DNA of 64,000 nucleotides from positions 62,001-126,000 of the forward strand of contig WEDG01001043.1 in NCBI GenBank assembly GCA_017591395.1, in the 5' to 3' direction. Within the stretch, counting starts at the first letter, position 1; every line of letters starts with the position of its first letter. Under the pieces are notes generated by a model. The model did no database searches. It was not told the origin of the DNA and saw only the letters and a list, made by a program, of their open reading frames with translations. The stretch comes from Schistocephalus solidus. Taxonomy: Eukaryota > Platyhelminthes > Cestoda > Diphyllobothriidea > Diphyllobothriidae. Shown in pieces: positions 21,505-33,889 of the stretch. The translations under genes were made by a program, and so were the position numbers.

Positions 21505-24500
21505 GCTATCCCAGAAGTTTAAAGAGCCCTTAGTTGAGAGCGAAAAACCAACCCGTGGCAAGTTAGAATTTGGAAACACCATAAAAATTATAAAGTTAAA
21601 AAAACACCTCGCATTAATCCCTTGGGTCAATCAGAGGAAAATATGGTCGGCAGTGTATCGAAGAACGCAGTAGACCGAGAGAAATGCGTAGTTATCCTAG
21701 GTTCACCTGAATCAAACGCTCCTACCTCGAAGGGATGTATCTTTGCTGACCTTGCTATGGTTCAGCCCCTGGTGAACGAATTACTTCATTTGGGAGAGGA
21801 GGTAACCGTTCACACAACCTTACTGATAGGAAAAAAGGATATTGAACAGTAAGAAACTCTGAGACCATGGCCTAATAAAAATTGCCTTGGACAGCAAGGA
21901 AGAGGCTAAGCTACATCTCTAGAAAGACCAACCTTCGAATCTATCATAAGGTTTTTTCAGCCGGACTACTCTCCAGCAGAAAGTCTGAAATGCCGCAAAG
22001 GAGACTTGCATCTAAAGAGAACAGCTTGTTATATTCAGGTGACGTGTGATAAAGAGAAACGCGGCATTGCTCTGGAACCAGCCATTGCTCATGATGGCAG
22101 CGGAAAAGTAGTATTGGCAAACTCGAGACAAACGAAATTTGGCTCTATCGACTGTTACCAACTTATATTTGTGTAAACGAATGCCTAAAGTCTGTTTTTC
22201 GAAGCTCGACGAACTGAAAAATACAGGTAGCCGTTCTGTCTCCTGATATTTAAGCAATCACAGAAACGTGATTGTCACAGAACATAAGTGATAGCGAAGT
22301 AGCATTATCCGGGTACCAGTTGTTCAAGAGAGACCACACCACCAGGGTGGAGGAGTTGCGATGTAGGTTAAGAGCGATTTTACAATGTGTGAAAAGACAG
22401 AGAATATCACCAATGGTATCGAGGCTATTTGGCTGACTAAAAAGACACGGGGATTGCAGTCCGTTGAAGCCATGATGCTCTACCGACCACCAGGGACAGA
22501 CACCGAAGCTGATACTTGTTTGTTGGAGAACATAAAGGAGACTGGTAGTCGATCTGACGTTTCTCTAATGGGGGACTTAAATGCACCCAGCATTAGATGG
22601 AACGATCTGCAGGCGCATTGCTCAAAGTACGCCTTTGATCACCATCTGCTAAAGATAACACTTGAAGATATTCTCTCACAACATGTTTTTTTGTTCCAAC
22701 GAGAGCGCGTGGAGGACAACAGGCTAGTTGTTTAGATCTCGTCTTCACTTAAAATCTTGACAGTTTAGACGAGGTACACTGCCTACCTCCACTTGGTCGA
22801 AGTGATCATGCAGTACTTTCATGGGAGTATAGTTTATATTCTGTGCCATCTTCAATAAATGAAACCAGGCCCAATCTATGGCAAGGAGGCTTGTGCGAAA
22901 TGAGAGCTGAGGCATCACAAATAGACTGGGATCTTCTTCGGGAACGTCACTGAGGACTGGAATTTATTTAAGGAGTGGTTGTTGAATCTAATAAAATTCC
23001 ACTGTCCGTCATCACAACTTAGGATATCCAACCGACCCCAGTGGCTAACAAGAGATCTAAAAAGAGAGATTAACAGGAAAGGAAGGCTTTGGAAGAAATT
23101 TTGCCGATCCAATGAAAATTTAGCCTTGCAAGCATTCACAATTCAAAGGAACAAGGTTAAAAGCTTGATCTTCATAAAACGACGGGATTACGAGAGGGAT
23201 TTTCTCTAGCGAGCAGTTCACAATCCCAAATTGCTCTACAGCTATTTACGAAAAAGCACACGTAATAGGAACCCGATTCCTGTCATGAGAAACGATAACG
23301 GTTTTGAGATATAAGAAATTAAAAACAAAATTGAACACTTTTCGCAGTTCTTTTACTCTGTTTACATCAGATAAGCTGTTATTATTCCATCTAGTAACGA
23401 GACTATTGGAGCGCCAATTATTCAGGATATGCTCTTTTGAGAATAGGTGATCTTCGAAGAACTAAATAGTATGAAGGCAGGCAAATCCCCCGGCTCTGAC
23501 GAGATTCCAGCAAAGCTGCTCCTCGAATTTGCTCGGGAGCTGGCCGAACCACTATCCTTTCCGTGCCAGAAATCGTTCTATTCGGGAATTCTTCCTACCG
23601 ACTAGAAAACAGCCTACATTACACCTCTTCACAAAAGTAGTAGTCGTACACTTGCTACAAACTACAGGCCTGTCAGCCTGACCTCAATCTCTTGCAAGGT
23701 TATGGGGAAGGTTTTAAAGAAGAAATAAATGATTTAGTTATAAACCCATAACATCTTATCAAATGCACAATAGGCTTTCGTAGGGGAAGATCGTGTGTTA
23801 CGAGCTTACTTTATACAATGCAAAGCTGGACAAAAGCACTCGATGCAAAAGACACTGTGTATGTGGCTTACATTGATTTCCAGAAGGTCTTCGATAGTGT
23901 TCCACACCAGCGTCTCATTTACAAGTTGAGAATGCTCGGTAGTAGAGGCAAACTTCATACGTGGATCGAGCATTTTCTCGTTGGTCATTTCAAAGTGCTC
24001 TGTGTAGGCGGAGAACGATCAACGCACACGGTCATGAACAGTGGAATCCTGCAAGGTTCCGTGCTCCGACTGATCCTATTTCGCTTGTTCCTTAATAAGT
24101 GTGTACAGTAATTAGACTGCGACCTTGTTATGTTTGCGGACGATATAAAATCGGGAAAGTCATCCACAGTGCTGACGATTGAGACGATTTCCAACACAAT
24201 CTTCGTCGATTGGACGAGTGGTCCCACAGATGGCTCTTGTCCTTCAACTCAAACAAATACGCCATGCTACGTCTGGGAAATCTAAATCAGGTCACTGATA
24301 TGAGACCCTACTATTATAACAGTATGCCACCCCAAGAATCAGAAACACAGAACGATCTCGGCGTTTGGATGACAAACAACCTGAAGCCTTCTACGCAATG
24401 TTGCAAGGCCGCTATATGCGCCAATTCAATGCTGTACGCTATCAAGCGGGCATTTAACGTTTTCGATAGAGAATGCTTATCTAAAGTTTGTTGTACGTTT

Positions 24501-25048
24501 GTAAAGTCACATCTTGAATACGCGACCCAAGCCTGGCGACCGTGGACCCAGCAGGACTACTACCTGTTCGAAAGGGTGCACATACGAGCCACAAAATAAG
24601 TAAGAGATCAAGGTCAACTGCCATTTGCGATCCGCCTAAATAACCTTAAGCCCTTTCATTTGCGTTATGGGCAGTTTCGCGGAGAATTGATACAAACCTT
24701 CCGTATCGTGCGTGGCATGGATTGCGCCTTCCTGCAATGATCTTTTGCAAATTGCCACTACGACTAATCTCCGAGGTCATCCACTCAAACCACATGTACT
24801 CCAAGGAAGATTGGATGTGAGGAAGTATTTTTTCATCAACCGTGTCATGGAACCGTGGAATAAGCTAGCTGAGCTGGTTGTAAGGTCCCAGTCTGTGGGG
24901 GCATTCAAACATCGGTTTGACATACATGTCTTGCAGCACCACGAAAACTATGTAAGTACAAAACATTTACAATGCCAGTGTACTTCGTAAATCTGCCTGC
25001 ATGCACTTGACTGTTACTTCTTTTCATTGCTTCTAATTCTAAAGATTT
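21505..25048 (+). mobile_element. E1, right-arm copy, body
   Basis: Plus-strand mirror of 16177-19724. ORF1 21505-22200, endonuclease 22385-22735 (shifted after LSQHVF by two extra T in a run near 22688), linker 22979-23209 (RPQWLTRDLKREINRKGRLW), RT 23460-24600 including IDFQKVFDSVPHQRLIYKL, and the C-terminal block 24712-24990. The 3' untranslated region is interrupted at 25048 by E2 and resumes at 27326. Confidence 0.85.
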
Positions 25049-27326
25049 GTATGTAAGAAACATTTGGAAGGGGGACTTCTCACTTATGAGAAGACAACTG
25101 TCAGAGATATCCTGGGAAACAGAACTACATGGTGAAACCAATAAAGATTGGACGACATTGAGTTCGTTATTGAAAAGGATTGTTTACCTCAACAGTCCTC
25201 TCAGAAAAAAGACAACCACAAACCGCCCAAAGTGGATAAACTCAACTTTGCAGGCCTCTTTCAAAAAAGAAATCGCTTCTGGAGGCGTTACAGACAAACC
25301 GGCTCCGATGCTCACTTACGGGAATATAAGCAACAACGCAACTTTTGTAAATGTGAGGCTACTAAGCTGCGGAGGAAGTTTGAGCTAAACATACTGCAAA
25401 AATCGTTGGAACACCCCAAAATGCTATATGGCTACATACGTAGTACAAAGAGAATTCAGGAGATGATACCTGCCCTTAGGTCTGCAGACGGAAAACTGGA
25501 GACCGATGACCAGGTTAAAGCATCCCTTCTTTCCAAATTCTTCCAGACCGTCATCCACAACGGAGGACCTAGACCTAGACTTTTCACCGACCGTAGTTAA
25601 AACCGAATTACTCCGTATAAAACCAGCCAAGTCGCCTGGGCCGGATAGAATTCCTGCATTAGCCCTAAGAGAACTTGCTAACGAACTGTGTATACCACTG
25701 TCCATCATATTCCAAAAGTCTTTTGAAGAAAGCAAACTCCCGGAAGAATGGAAATGCGCATTCATCGCCCCGATCTATAAAGGAGGTTCACGACTCGACT
25801 GTGAAAATTACCGCCCTGTCAGTTTAACTTGCATAGCATGCAAAATAATGGAGCGTATTATCAAGAGGCATTTAATGCGCTATCTGGAAAACAACCAAAT
25901 CCTATGCGATGCCCAACACGGCTTCCGTCCAGGACGTTCCTGTCTCACGAGTGCCCTTCAGTCGCACGAGAAATGGACAAAGGCCACAGATAAGGGTCAT
26001 GCAGTAGATGTTGTATTTTTGACTTCAAAAAGCCTTTGATAGTGTACCACACGGGCTTCTTTTTGCAGAAGATTTGGAACGTAGGAATTCAAGGAAAACT
26101 TTTCAATTGGATCAAGAGTTTCTTGTCTTTCAGAGTACAGAGTGTTGTTGTTGGAAACTCTAGCTCAGAATGGGTAAAAGTAGAAAGTGGTGTTCCACAG
26201 GGTTCTGTTTTGGGCCCCCTACTCTTCCTAATCTACGTGAACGACTGTCTCAACGACCTAGATTGTGAAGCTGTCATGTTTGCAGATGACATTAAAATAT
26301 GGACTGAAGTCAGCTGCGCTGATGACGCAAAAGGGTTACAATCGAATATTGACCAACTAAGTGCCTGGTCGGCTAAGTGGCTTCTTAAGTTTAATGTATC
26401 CAAGTGCGTGATCCTACATCTAAGCGCCGGTCGAAAAGTATCTCTGAGACACCAGTACTTTATTAATGGCACTGCATTAAAAGAGGTCGAAACATACAAA
26501 GATCTGGGCATGTGGACAACTGTGAATTTGATGCCCTCAGAACACTGTAAGAAAGCAGTCCAGAAGGCAACATGTACACTACATTGGATCAGACGTGCGT
26601 TTAAAATATTCCCACTTGATCTATTCGGAAAAGTCTATGGCGCCTTTGTGAGACCACATTTATATTACGGAGTACCAGCTTGGATACCGTGGATGAAGAT
26701 AGATGTTGACCTCCTCGAACAGGTGCAACGGAGAGCAACGAAGATGGTTGACGGTCTTAAGACTTTACCGTACCAAGACAGATTGAAAAAGTTTGACTTA
26801 TTTCCTCTTTCCTACAGGCACTTACGGTGTAGCCTGCTCTGGACATTCCGGATTATCCGGGGCCATGATTCCACCCTGAGATCGGAGGATTTCTTCGACT
26901 TTGCCTGCACAACTCATTTGCGTGGTCATCCTTACAAGGTTAATAGCGAACGCACGCAATTGAACCTCAGAAAGTTTTGTTTCAGCCAACGAGTGGTTCG
27001 ACCTTGGAACTCGTTACCAAGCGAGATGGTTACCTCTGAAAGCATTATTGATTTTAAAAGAAGGCTTGATTGCATTGTATTTGACAAAAGATGACTGTCA
27101 CAGCATGATTTCTTAAAACGAGCCTTTTAAAATCTTTCGGGCTCTACTTTTCTTCCACAATGTTTCGCCTATGGCTGTGAAAACGCATTTGAAGTTATCT
27201 TATGCTTTGACTCAAACATTTTAAAATGTACAACATTTTATATTGACTGTACACATGCAATGATAACTTAACATTAATAGGGTCATTAAGGGCAATGCCT
27301 GTAACCCTTCAAAATATACAATATAC
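25049..27326 (+). mobile_element. E2, CR1-like element inserted in the E1 3' end, right arm only
   Basis: A 5'-truncated element starting just before the endonuclease/RT linker. Three overlapping frames carry the RT: SPGPDRIPALALRELANELC and PIYKGGSRLDCENYRPVSL (25506-26039), then from 26036 a 352-codon open frame with SGVPQGSVLGPLLFLIYVND, AVMFADDIKIW and the full C-terminal region (HLRGHPYKVNSER, VVRPWNSLPSEMV). It ends at a TGA near 27092 and a tail of ATATACA-type repeats at 27311-27326. It is the best-preserved RT in the window, needing about two shifts. The left arm lacks it, so it arrived after the inverted duplication or was lost from the left arm. Confidence 0.9.
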
Positions 27327-27380
27327 AAATAGGAAGTTCAAAGGCATACGCCTATTTTCCTCAAATACACTGAACTGAAC
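27327..27380 (+). mobile_element. 3' end of right-arm E1, downstream of E2
   Basis: AAATAGG at 27327-27333 and CCTATTT at 27351-27357 form the E1 terminal hairpin, followed by the ACTGAACTGAACTGG tail. The matching left-arm sequence (16111-16170) is continuous with E1, which shows the site into which E2 inserted. Confidence 0.8.
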
Positions 27381-27990
27381 TGGACGGCAAGGGAGTCATG
27401 TTTGCAGACGACATCAAGATATGACAACCAATCAAATGCAGTAATGATGAATAGATTTTACAAGAAGGACTCAACCACCTAGCTGAGATATCCGATAAAT
27501 GGTTGATTATGTTCAATTTTGAGAAATGTGTCGCATTGTGGCTCAAAACGAAGACGACTAGCGCGATGGGCAACTCCCATTGACGCTTCCTCGACGGAAG
27601 GTGTCTGTGAACTATATCCGAACAAAAGGACCTAGGATATACCATTTTTCTTCCCTGAAGCCCTTCACTCTGTGTCAAGGCGGCCCAAAGGGCATGGAGT
27701 GCCTTTTTTGCCATCAAAAGAAATTTCGTAGATATCGATGAGGAAATATTGTGAAAAGTACCTGGGGTGTTTATTCGTTCACACCTGGAATGAAGAGTTC
27801 AGGCATGGCGACCATGGCTAAAAAAAGATTACGAGCTGTTGGAAATGGTTCGAAGTAGGGCAAAAATGTCATGAAGGGTCGAACATCTTTATCATACAAA
27901 TCCAGACTTGACGCGCTTAACCTTTTCCCTCTTGAGAACACGCAGTTTCAAGGTGATCTCATACAGATATGCCGGCTCGTGAAGGTCAGC
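27381..27990 (+). mobile_element. E3, CR1-like RT fragment, right arm
   Basis: Mirror of 15466-16111, beginning GVMFADDIKI and ending near SRLDALNLFPLENTQFQGDL. About 57 bp shorter than the left copy around 27745. It changes near 27990 to the inverted E1 ORF1 piece. Confidence 0.7.
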
Positions 27991-28225
27991 GGAGATACAT
28001 TCCTTCGAGGTAGGAGCGTTTGATTCAGGTGAACCTAGGATAACTACGCATTTCTCTCGGTCTACTGCGTTCTTCGATACACTGCCGACCATATTTTCCT
28101 CTGATTGACCCAAGGGATTAATGCGAGGTGTTTTTAACTTTATAATTTTTTATGGTGTTTCTAAATTCTAACTTGCCACGGGTTGGTTTTTTCGCTCTCA
28201 ACTAAGGGCTCTTTAAACTTCTGGG
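27990..28225 (-). mobile_element. Inverted piece of E1 ORF1, outer right
   Basis: Mirror of 15208-15465: minus-strand ORF1 blocks DREKCVVILGSPESNAPT and SEENMVGSVSKNAV. It joins E3 on its inner side and M on its outer side, as in the left arm. Confidence 0.75.
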
Positions 28226-29232
28226 ATAGCTGACAAAAGTTGAGTCTGAAGTCAGAATTGCCTTTGCAAGAGGCATTTTCTAAAGAGACCGCAAATAATT
28301 GCGCTGATAAAAGTAACACTGATCTACTTATGCTCTCACGTTGGAGTTCTAGTTGGCAGATGGAATTTTATCCATCTAAAAGTAGTTTCCTGTGTTTTGG
28401 CCCCGCCAAACTTCCTGGACCCCTAGATTTTCAAAATAGTACACTTAAGAACGAGCAACCATAAGAGACTTAGGTCTAAGGTTCCTTAATAAGCTAGCAT
28501 GATCGCCTCATGCAGATCGAATTTCTGCCACGGCTGCACAGATATGTGGTTATATATCGCATAATTTCTTCCTTCCGGAAATAAAGTTGAGACTGTACCG
28601 CATGTTTGTTCTTCCCATCCTAGAATACTGCTGTCCCCTCTTTGGGCTGATGAACGCCTCTGACCGCAGTAAGATTGAAAAAAATCAGAGAGTTTTTACT
28701 CGAAGACTATTTACTCTTCCTGGATCCAGTATCTCTTATGCGGATAGATGCCAGTTAGCAAACATTAAATTTCTGTGGGTTAGAAGACTTGAAACCGGTC
28801 TCTGCTTCCTGTTTTGCGTTAACTTTAGTCCAAATCTTCCACGAATTGACACTTTTACTCCGGTAGATCAACCTTATGCCACTCATAATTCTCCCATGAT
28901 CATTTCACCACTCCTTAGCTCCACACCTAAGCATTCTTAGTTATTAGCCTCCAAATAGGCTTTCATCTGGAATAATCATCCACTCGAAATTAGGTTGTCG
29001 TCTACATTAGCGATTTTCAAAACAAAAATTACGCAAACATTTAACTTCGGAAAATATAAATTCTTTTTTGTCTGTTTCCTTCCCAAACTTGCATATTTTG
29101 GATTTCGAAAAGGGTCCTCCTGGTATTTGAGGCAGTGACCCTGATATTAAATTGGTTTTTAAATATGTTTATAGTATCCTCTGCAGAGTCAATCTTCGCA
29201 GTCACTTTTCGTCCCCTCCTTCTTAACTAGCA
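28226..29232 (+). mobile_element. M-family fragment, outer right copy with full 3' end
   Basis: Frames 28240-28464 and 28587-28940 encode the RT C-terminal region. The sequence continues beyond the palindrome to CTTAACTAGCA (about 29232), giving the longest M 3' end in the window. The family has no obvious terminal microsatellite here. Comparison with this copy defines the truncations of the other three. Confidence 0.8.
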
Positions 29233-29909
29233 TCGCCAACCCTTTACAACCTTGATACTTTCCTTGAATTTTGCAACCCTGACGATGGTCTCCGGGATCT
29301 GCTGATGATCGTGGTGGGTTCTGATGTTTTCGCGAAATTGTTGGTGGACTATGCAGTCAGCCAGGTTGCATCTCGGTGATGATCACGTGACCTCTACTTT
29401 CCCCTCTTCGTTTCGACCCTGTTGTCCACAATGAGTTCCTCCTCTCTCACCTCCACTGGTGGTAATGAACAGTAGCTCTGACTGGTATATTATCTCTCAC
29501 CCGACAAGGAGTCTTCCGAACCCTCATACGTTGTCAGAAACATCACAATACTATCCCATTGCATCGTACCAATCCTAGCAACTCTAGCTATTACTGTTTT
29601 AGAAAAGCAGTTTATTCTCCTGGTTTTTCTTTTTTAAATTGGTGGCTCGCTGAACTCTGCCCCCAATTTAACCGTAGGAGTTTTTCACTGCTTTTTTTCT
29701 AGTTCACCGTATATGCCAAAGATTGTTGACTATTTTTTTAAAATGACAAATCGTTCTAAATCGGATATGCTTACCATACTACTCATTTCTGATGTTCATA
29801 TGGCTGCTCTCCTAATGCAGCAATTATCCACTTTGTATTTATTTATACTGCGATACTAAGTTTGTAATGATATGCCCTCTGGGCCTTAAATGTGCAATTT
29901 ATTTTTTAT
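29233..29909. other. No gene; second copy of the short 12.7-kb dispersed repeat
   Basis: Only the match of 29816-29915 to 12714-12800 stands out. The rest shows no coding or structural signal I can support. Confidence 0.5.
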
Positions 29910-30639
29910 TAAACCATGAGATTGACGAAAACGGCGAATGTCTACGGTTACGTCACAGAGGTTAGATCTCATAGTTATGGACCAGATGACGTCTCGATCA
30001 TTATTATAAAGGCGCAAACTAATGATTTTTTCCTGTTCTTTCTGTGTAAAATATTTAATCTAGGTCTGGAAAGTGAAACCTTTCCCAGTGTGTGGAATAA
30101 ATCACCCATTCTACCTATCCCCAAACACGGCCAGTCTACTTCATTTGATGACTTTTGGCCAATCAATACCTTGTCCGCAGCTTTGGAAATCTAGGAGACC
30201 TTGACCAAGAATAAGATGATGTAGCATTAAACCGATAATAACTTTTGAGTTTGGCCCAGCATGGGTTCCTCAATACAAGTTATTGTGATACCTGTCAGCT
30301 CTCTTTCGTTGATCATGTTCTACAATCTAGGGACAAGGGTTGTGCACTTTACATAGTCCATTTCGATTTCACTAAAGCTGTTGATCGTGCTGTCCATGCC
30401 CTTCTTCTCTGAAACTCCCCTCTTTTGGTATGTGTTGTAAACTTCTGAACTTTATATCTTCTTACCTTAGCTCTCGCACACAACATATTAAGATCTTCAA
30501 TGTAATATTCAACCTCGCACGCGTGCGGAGTGGAGTTATTCAGGGTAGTGTGCTTAGCCCGTTCTTGTTTCGTCTTTTTGTCAACTATGTACCAGGTTTA
30601 TTTCAGAACGGTAGGCCCTTTATGTGAAATGTCTTTATT

Positions 30640-31170
30640 TATTTTTATTTATTTATTGCCAGTTTACAGGCAAGGTCAAAAGGGATATATACAGTAGGGG
30701 GGCCAGCTGACAGTGAAAAAAACTCCTGCTCGTTCTTTAAGGTATTTTCAGGAGAAAAAACTGCAGCTTGTTGAACAGATTAAAGTTTAGGACAGGGAAG
30801 TGTTGACACAGGTGCACGGTGTAGTATTTCTCCTTTCGGTGTTGTGGATCTGGTCTTCTGTACTAGCAGCAAGTATGCCGGCGAGCGGCTGCTAGCTGTA
30901 GACTGAGGAATAACCCGATTACGGACTGCAGAGCCAGCAATATTGCCTTCAGCATAAAGTCCGGCATAGGATTCAGAGTCCTTGGACGCCATCAGAACGG
31001 AAAAGAGCTTCCAGAGAATCAGCACCCAAAATTCGCGGAAGGTGTCCTGAATGTAGAAAACTAGTGACAGCTCTCGTAAACAAAGGATAGTTTTGCTGAA
31101 TTTTAATACTTCTGGGTAGTTTATTCCAGATTGCTATAGCGTTTACCGAAAAAAACTGACGGTATATAAC
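30640..31170 (-). mobile_element. 3' end of the same M-like family, inverted
   Basis: On the minus strand this matches the plus-strand 3' end at 32380-32905: shared blocks are TTCGGTAAACGC, GGAGTTTTTTTCACTG and a terminal CTGGCAATAAATAAAT (opposite copy CTGGCATTAAATAAAG). The two 3' ends thus form an inverted pair flanking E4 copy b. Confidence 0.65.
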
Positions 31171-32142
31171 GGAAGTAGGCTTTCGCCCTTGAGCTCCCTA
31201 TTCATATGCAAAAATGTCAATAGTATAAATGTTTACAGTGATATATCTGACAAATTAAAATGTAGGGTCATCGATATGTGTGGGCCAGGCGCAACTTGCC
31301 ACTGTTTACACAATCTTCATTATATTGACAATAGTTTCTCAGAAAATGAGTATCTAGTTTGAATTTAAATGCATCAACAGTTTCTGAAAGGACAACATCC
31401 TCAGGGAGTCCGTTCCATGCTCCAACGACCCTCTGCGAAAAGGCGTTCCGACGGACTTCCGTGTGGACAAACTTCCTCTGCAGTTTAAAGGGATGACCCC
31501 GCAGATGTTCCGTCCCAGCCAATTCGAAGAATTCAGCAAATTCTAGGGCACAATTGCGGCCTCTGACAATCCGGTAGGTTTGGATGAGGTCACCGCGTAG
31601 TTGCCTGTAATTTAGAGGAAACAAATCAAGTTCAACCAGTCTGGCTTCGTAAGGCAGATTACTAAGATTCTTGACCATCTTCGTAGCCCTCGCCTGCACT
31701 CGTTCCAGCCGTAGATAATCCTTCTTAAACCACGGACGCCAGGCCTGGATGGCATATTCCAAGTGAGATCGAACAAATACCCCATAGGTTTTTCGGAAGA
31801 GTTCCTTATCAATCTGCACAAACCCGCGTCTGAGCGCAAATAAGACCTGTGTAGCGCGTTTTGCTGCCTTTAAACACTGTGAAGATGGTTTAAGTGAGGA
31901 GTGTATTAGAACACCGAGGTCCTTCTGTTCCTCAACAAGTGAAAGGGGCTGCCCATTGAGAATGTATTGAAAGGAATCATCCTCCTCACTGGTCCTTCTG
32001 GTACGCAGTCTTAGGACCACACACTTCCCAACGTTAAAATTTAAGAGCCAACGAGCAGACCAGCTGCTAAGACGGTTAAGATCTTCTTGAAGTGTGTGCC
32101 TATCGAAATCAGATCTGATGACCCTCCACAATTTAACATCAT
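31171..32142 (-). mobile_element. CR1-like element E4, copy b, truncated at both ends
   Basis: A minus-strand open frame at 31268-32155 encodes the RT from just after the FADD block (DDVKLWRVIRSDF) to the C-terminal stop. It closely matches copy a (10.4-12.6 kb) and unlike that copy is open throughout this part. The AGTGACT tail of copy a is missing; the sequence ends at the terminal hairpin (about 31173-31205). Upstream RT and endonuclease are absent. Confidence 0.85.
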
Positions 32143-32905
32143 CAGAGCACCGTAATCTGACGTATCGGGAACGTTGTGGCCTTATAAACATTGATCCGTT
32201 ATGGTTTTTCCAGTCACAGAAGGGACTCTTTTTACTGTTTAAGCTTTTGAATAGTCGTACCTTTAATCCCCTTACCACTGTCAGGCAGCTTGACCATCCT
32301 CGGTGCAGCAGTCATCGCAATGTCTTGTTATTTCTTTCATTAGCTTGCACAGCGACGTATCTTCAGTTCTTTTCGGTAAACGCCATTGTCATATGGAATA
32401 AACTTTTCCAGAATATACAAATCCTGCAAAGTTATTCTTTTTTAAGAGAACTATATCTAGTTTTTTGCATTCAGAAAAGCTTCCAAGAAGTCTGGGTGCC
32501 GACATGGTAGAATCTGTTTTCCGGTTCGATGGAGCGTGCGGCATCTGAGCTCGCTCCTATGTCTTACCATGAGGGCTATGGTGCCATATCTGCAGCCCGC
32601 ACCCGGTGACTTCTTCGGCAGACTGCGAGCAACCGTTCATGGATGCACTCTTGCCTGGAGCAGAATCCCGGTTCCACAAAAGACAGAGAGACTGCAAACT
32701 AAGTGCACTTGTGTTAGCCCTTCCCGAGCTGAACCGCTAGCATCTCACAAACAGCAGTTTTTGCTCCGGAATAACAAAGTTACGAAAAAAACTAATAATT
32801 ATATGTATTCAGGAGTTTTTTCACTGCCAGCCTGATTCTCACTGCATATTTCGTCTAATACTGCCTGAAAACTGGCATTAAATAAAGTATTATTATTATT
32901 ATTAT

Positions 32906-33290
32906 TAAACTCTCCGTATCGTGCATGGCTTGGATTTCACCCTCCTGTGTGATGACTTTTCCAACTTGCCACTACGACTTTTCTCCGAAGGCATCCATTC
33001 AAATTAAGTGTGCCCCAAGGAAAATTGGATGCGGGAAAGGATTATTTATCCAACCATGTCATGGAACCGTGGAATAAGCTACCTGAGCTGGTTGTAATGT
33101 CCCAGTCTGTGGGGGCATTCAAACATCGACTTTACATGCATATGTTGCAGCACCACGAGGACTATGTGACTAATTAACCTTAAATACCAGTGTACTACGG
33201 AATTATACCTATATTCAATTGATTGTCACTTCTTTACATTGCTTCTAATTCTTGTGATTGGTGTGTGACAAATAAGGAGTTCAATGTCGT
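32906..33290 (+). mobile_element. E1-type 3' fragment
   Basis: Homologous to the C-terminal and 3' part of E1 (24690-25048): VVMSQSVGAFKH-like coding followed by a related 3' end containing ACAAATAAGGAGTTCAATG. It lacks the E2 insertion, supporting that E1's 3' end is normally continuous. Confidence 0.65.
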
Positions 33291-33889
33291 AAGCTTAACT
33301 AAACTGAAAAAAAAACAGTTTCGCTGCATAACGAAGCAATCAACGCTAGTGAAACAACAATGAGTGAAACTTTATTATCTGATACGGTAACTAAATCTAC
33401 CAAATCACCGTACAATGACGAAGGAAAAACCAAGGTGAACCTCAAAATCGTGTTGGAATCTACAAGAAGGGTTAGCCGTTAATTCTGAAAGGGAATGCCG
33501 CTACTTTATTGCAGTATAACGCCAACTCAGTTAGGGAGGGCATTCAACAGCCAGTTTATGGAAGCGAATGTGCCATCTTTGTGTACAGCACATTGCAGCA
33601 GGGCAAAGACTGTGAAAGTTCCCCTTTTGACGCTAGTATGACAGGCAAAATCTTAATACTGACGCAGCTAGTGTAGTCTACCAGAATATAATTCTTCCCG
33701 ATCTCGAAGCTCCATCAACAAATCAGAGCCCTAAGGTACCAAACAGGCATCTTGACCACAAATGAAATATCTTCAAAAAAACGGATCTCTTAGTCAAATT
33801 ATCAGCTTGCAAAGGATGATACTTCGACCATCGTTGTCCGAAGCTGTCCACCGTAAGCTCCACAGAAAGGTGTTACAGGGACGGTGACT
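33291..33889. other. No recognisable feature
   Basis: No reading frame or repeat could be recognised in this stretch. Confidence 0.5.

Larger units (their letters stand above)
14497..28940. repeat. 14.4-kb inverted repeat (palindrome) built of retroelements
   Basis: The sequence 14497-20504 matches the reverse complement of 20727-28940. For the inner half, left plus right coordinates sum to 41231 (checked at 17951/23280 and 20504/20727); farther out the sum rises because the right arm carries an extra 2.28-kb element (25049-27326) and the left arm about 57 bp (15680-15735). In compared stretches the arms are nearly identical, differing by single bases and mostly by homopolymer length. Each arm contains, from centre outward: M, E1, E3, a short inverted piece of E1, and M again. 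The 222-bp centre (20505-20726) is unpaired. Confidence 0.9.
29910..32905 (+). mobile_element. M-like element interrupted by inverted pieces
   Basis: The plus strand carries the first half of an RT (GPDDVSIIII, FPSVWNKSPILPIPKHGQS, then HGFLNTSYCDTCQLSF, SSYLSSRTQHIKIF and SGVIQGSVLSPFLF, to about 30628). The second half (YRERCGLINIDPLWFF, 32150-32510) resumes after a block of minus-strand sequence at 30640-32142. The element ends in GGCATTAAATAAAG and an ATT-repeat tail at 32884-32909. Everything is shifted and stopped. I infer one element disrupted by E4 copy b together with an inverted piece of its own family. Confidence 0.6.

Noticed and set aside
14497..28940. A CRISPR array, phage or integron as explanation for the repeats
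   Set aside because: Repeats are kilobase-sized inverted retroelement copies; nothing prokaryotic is present.
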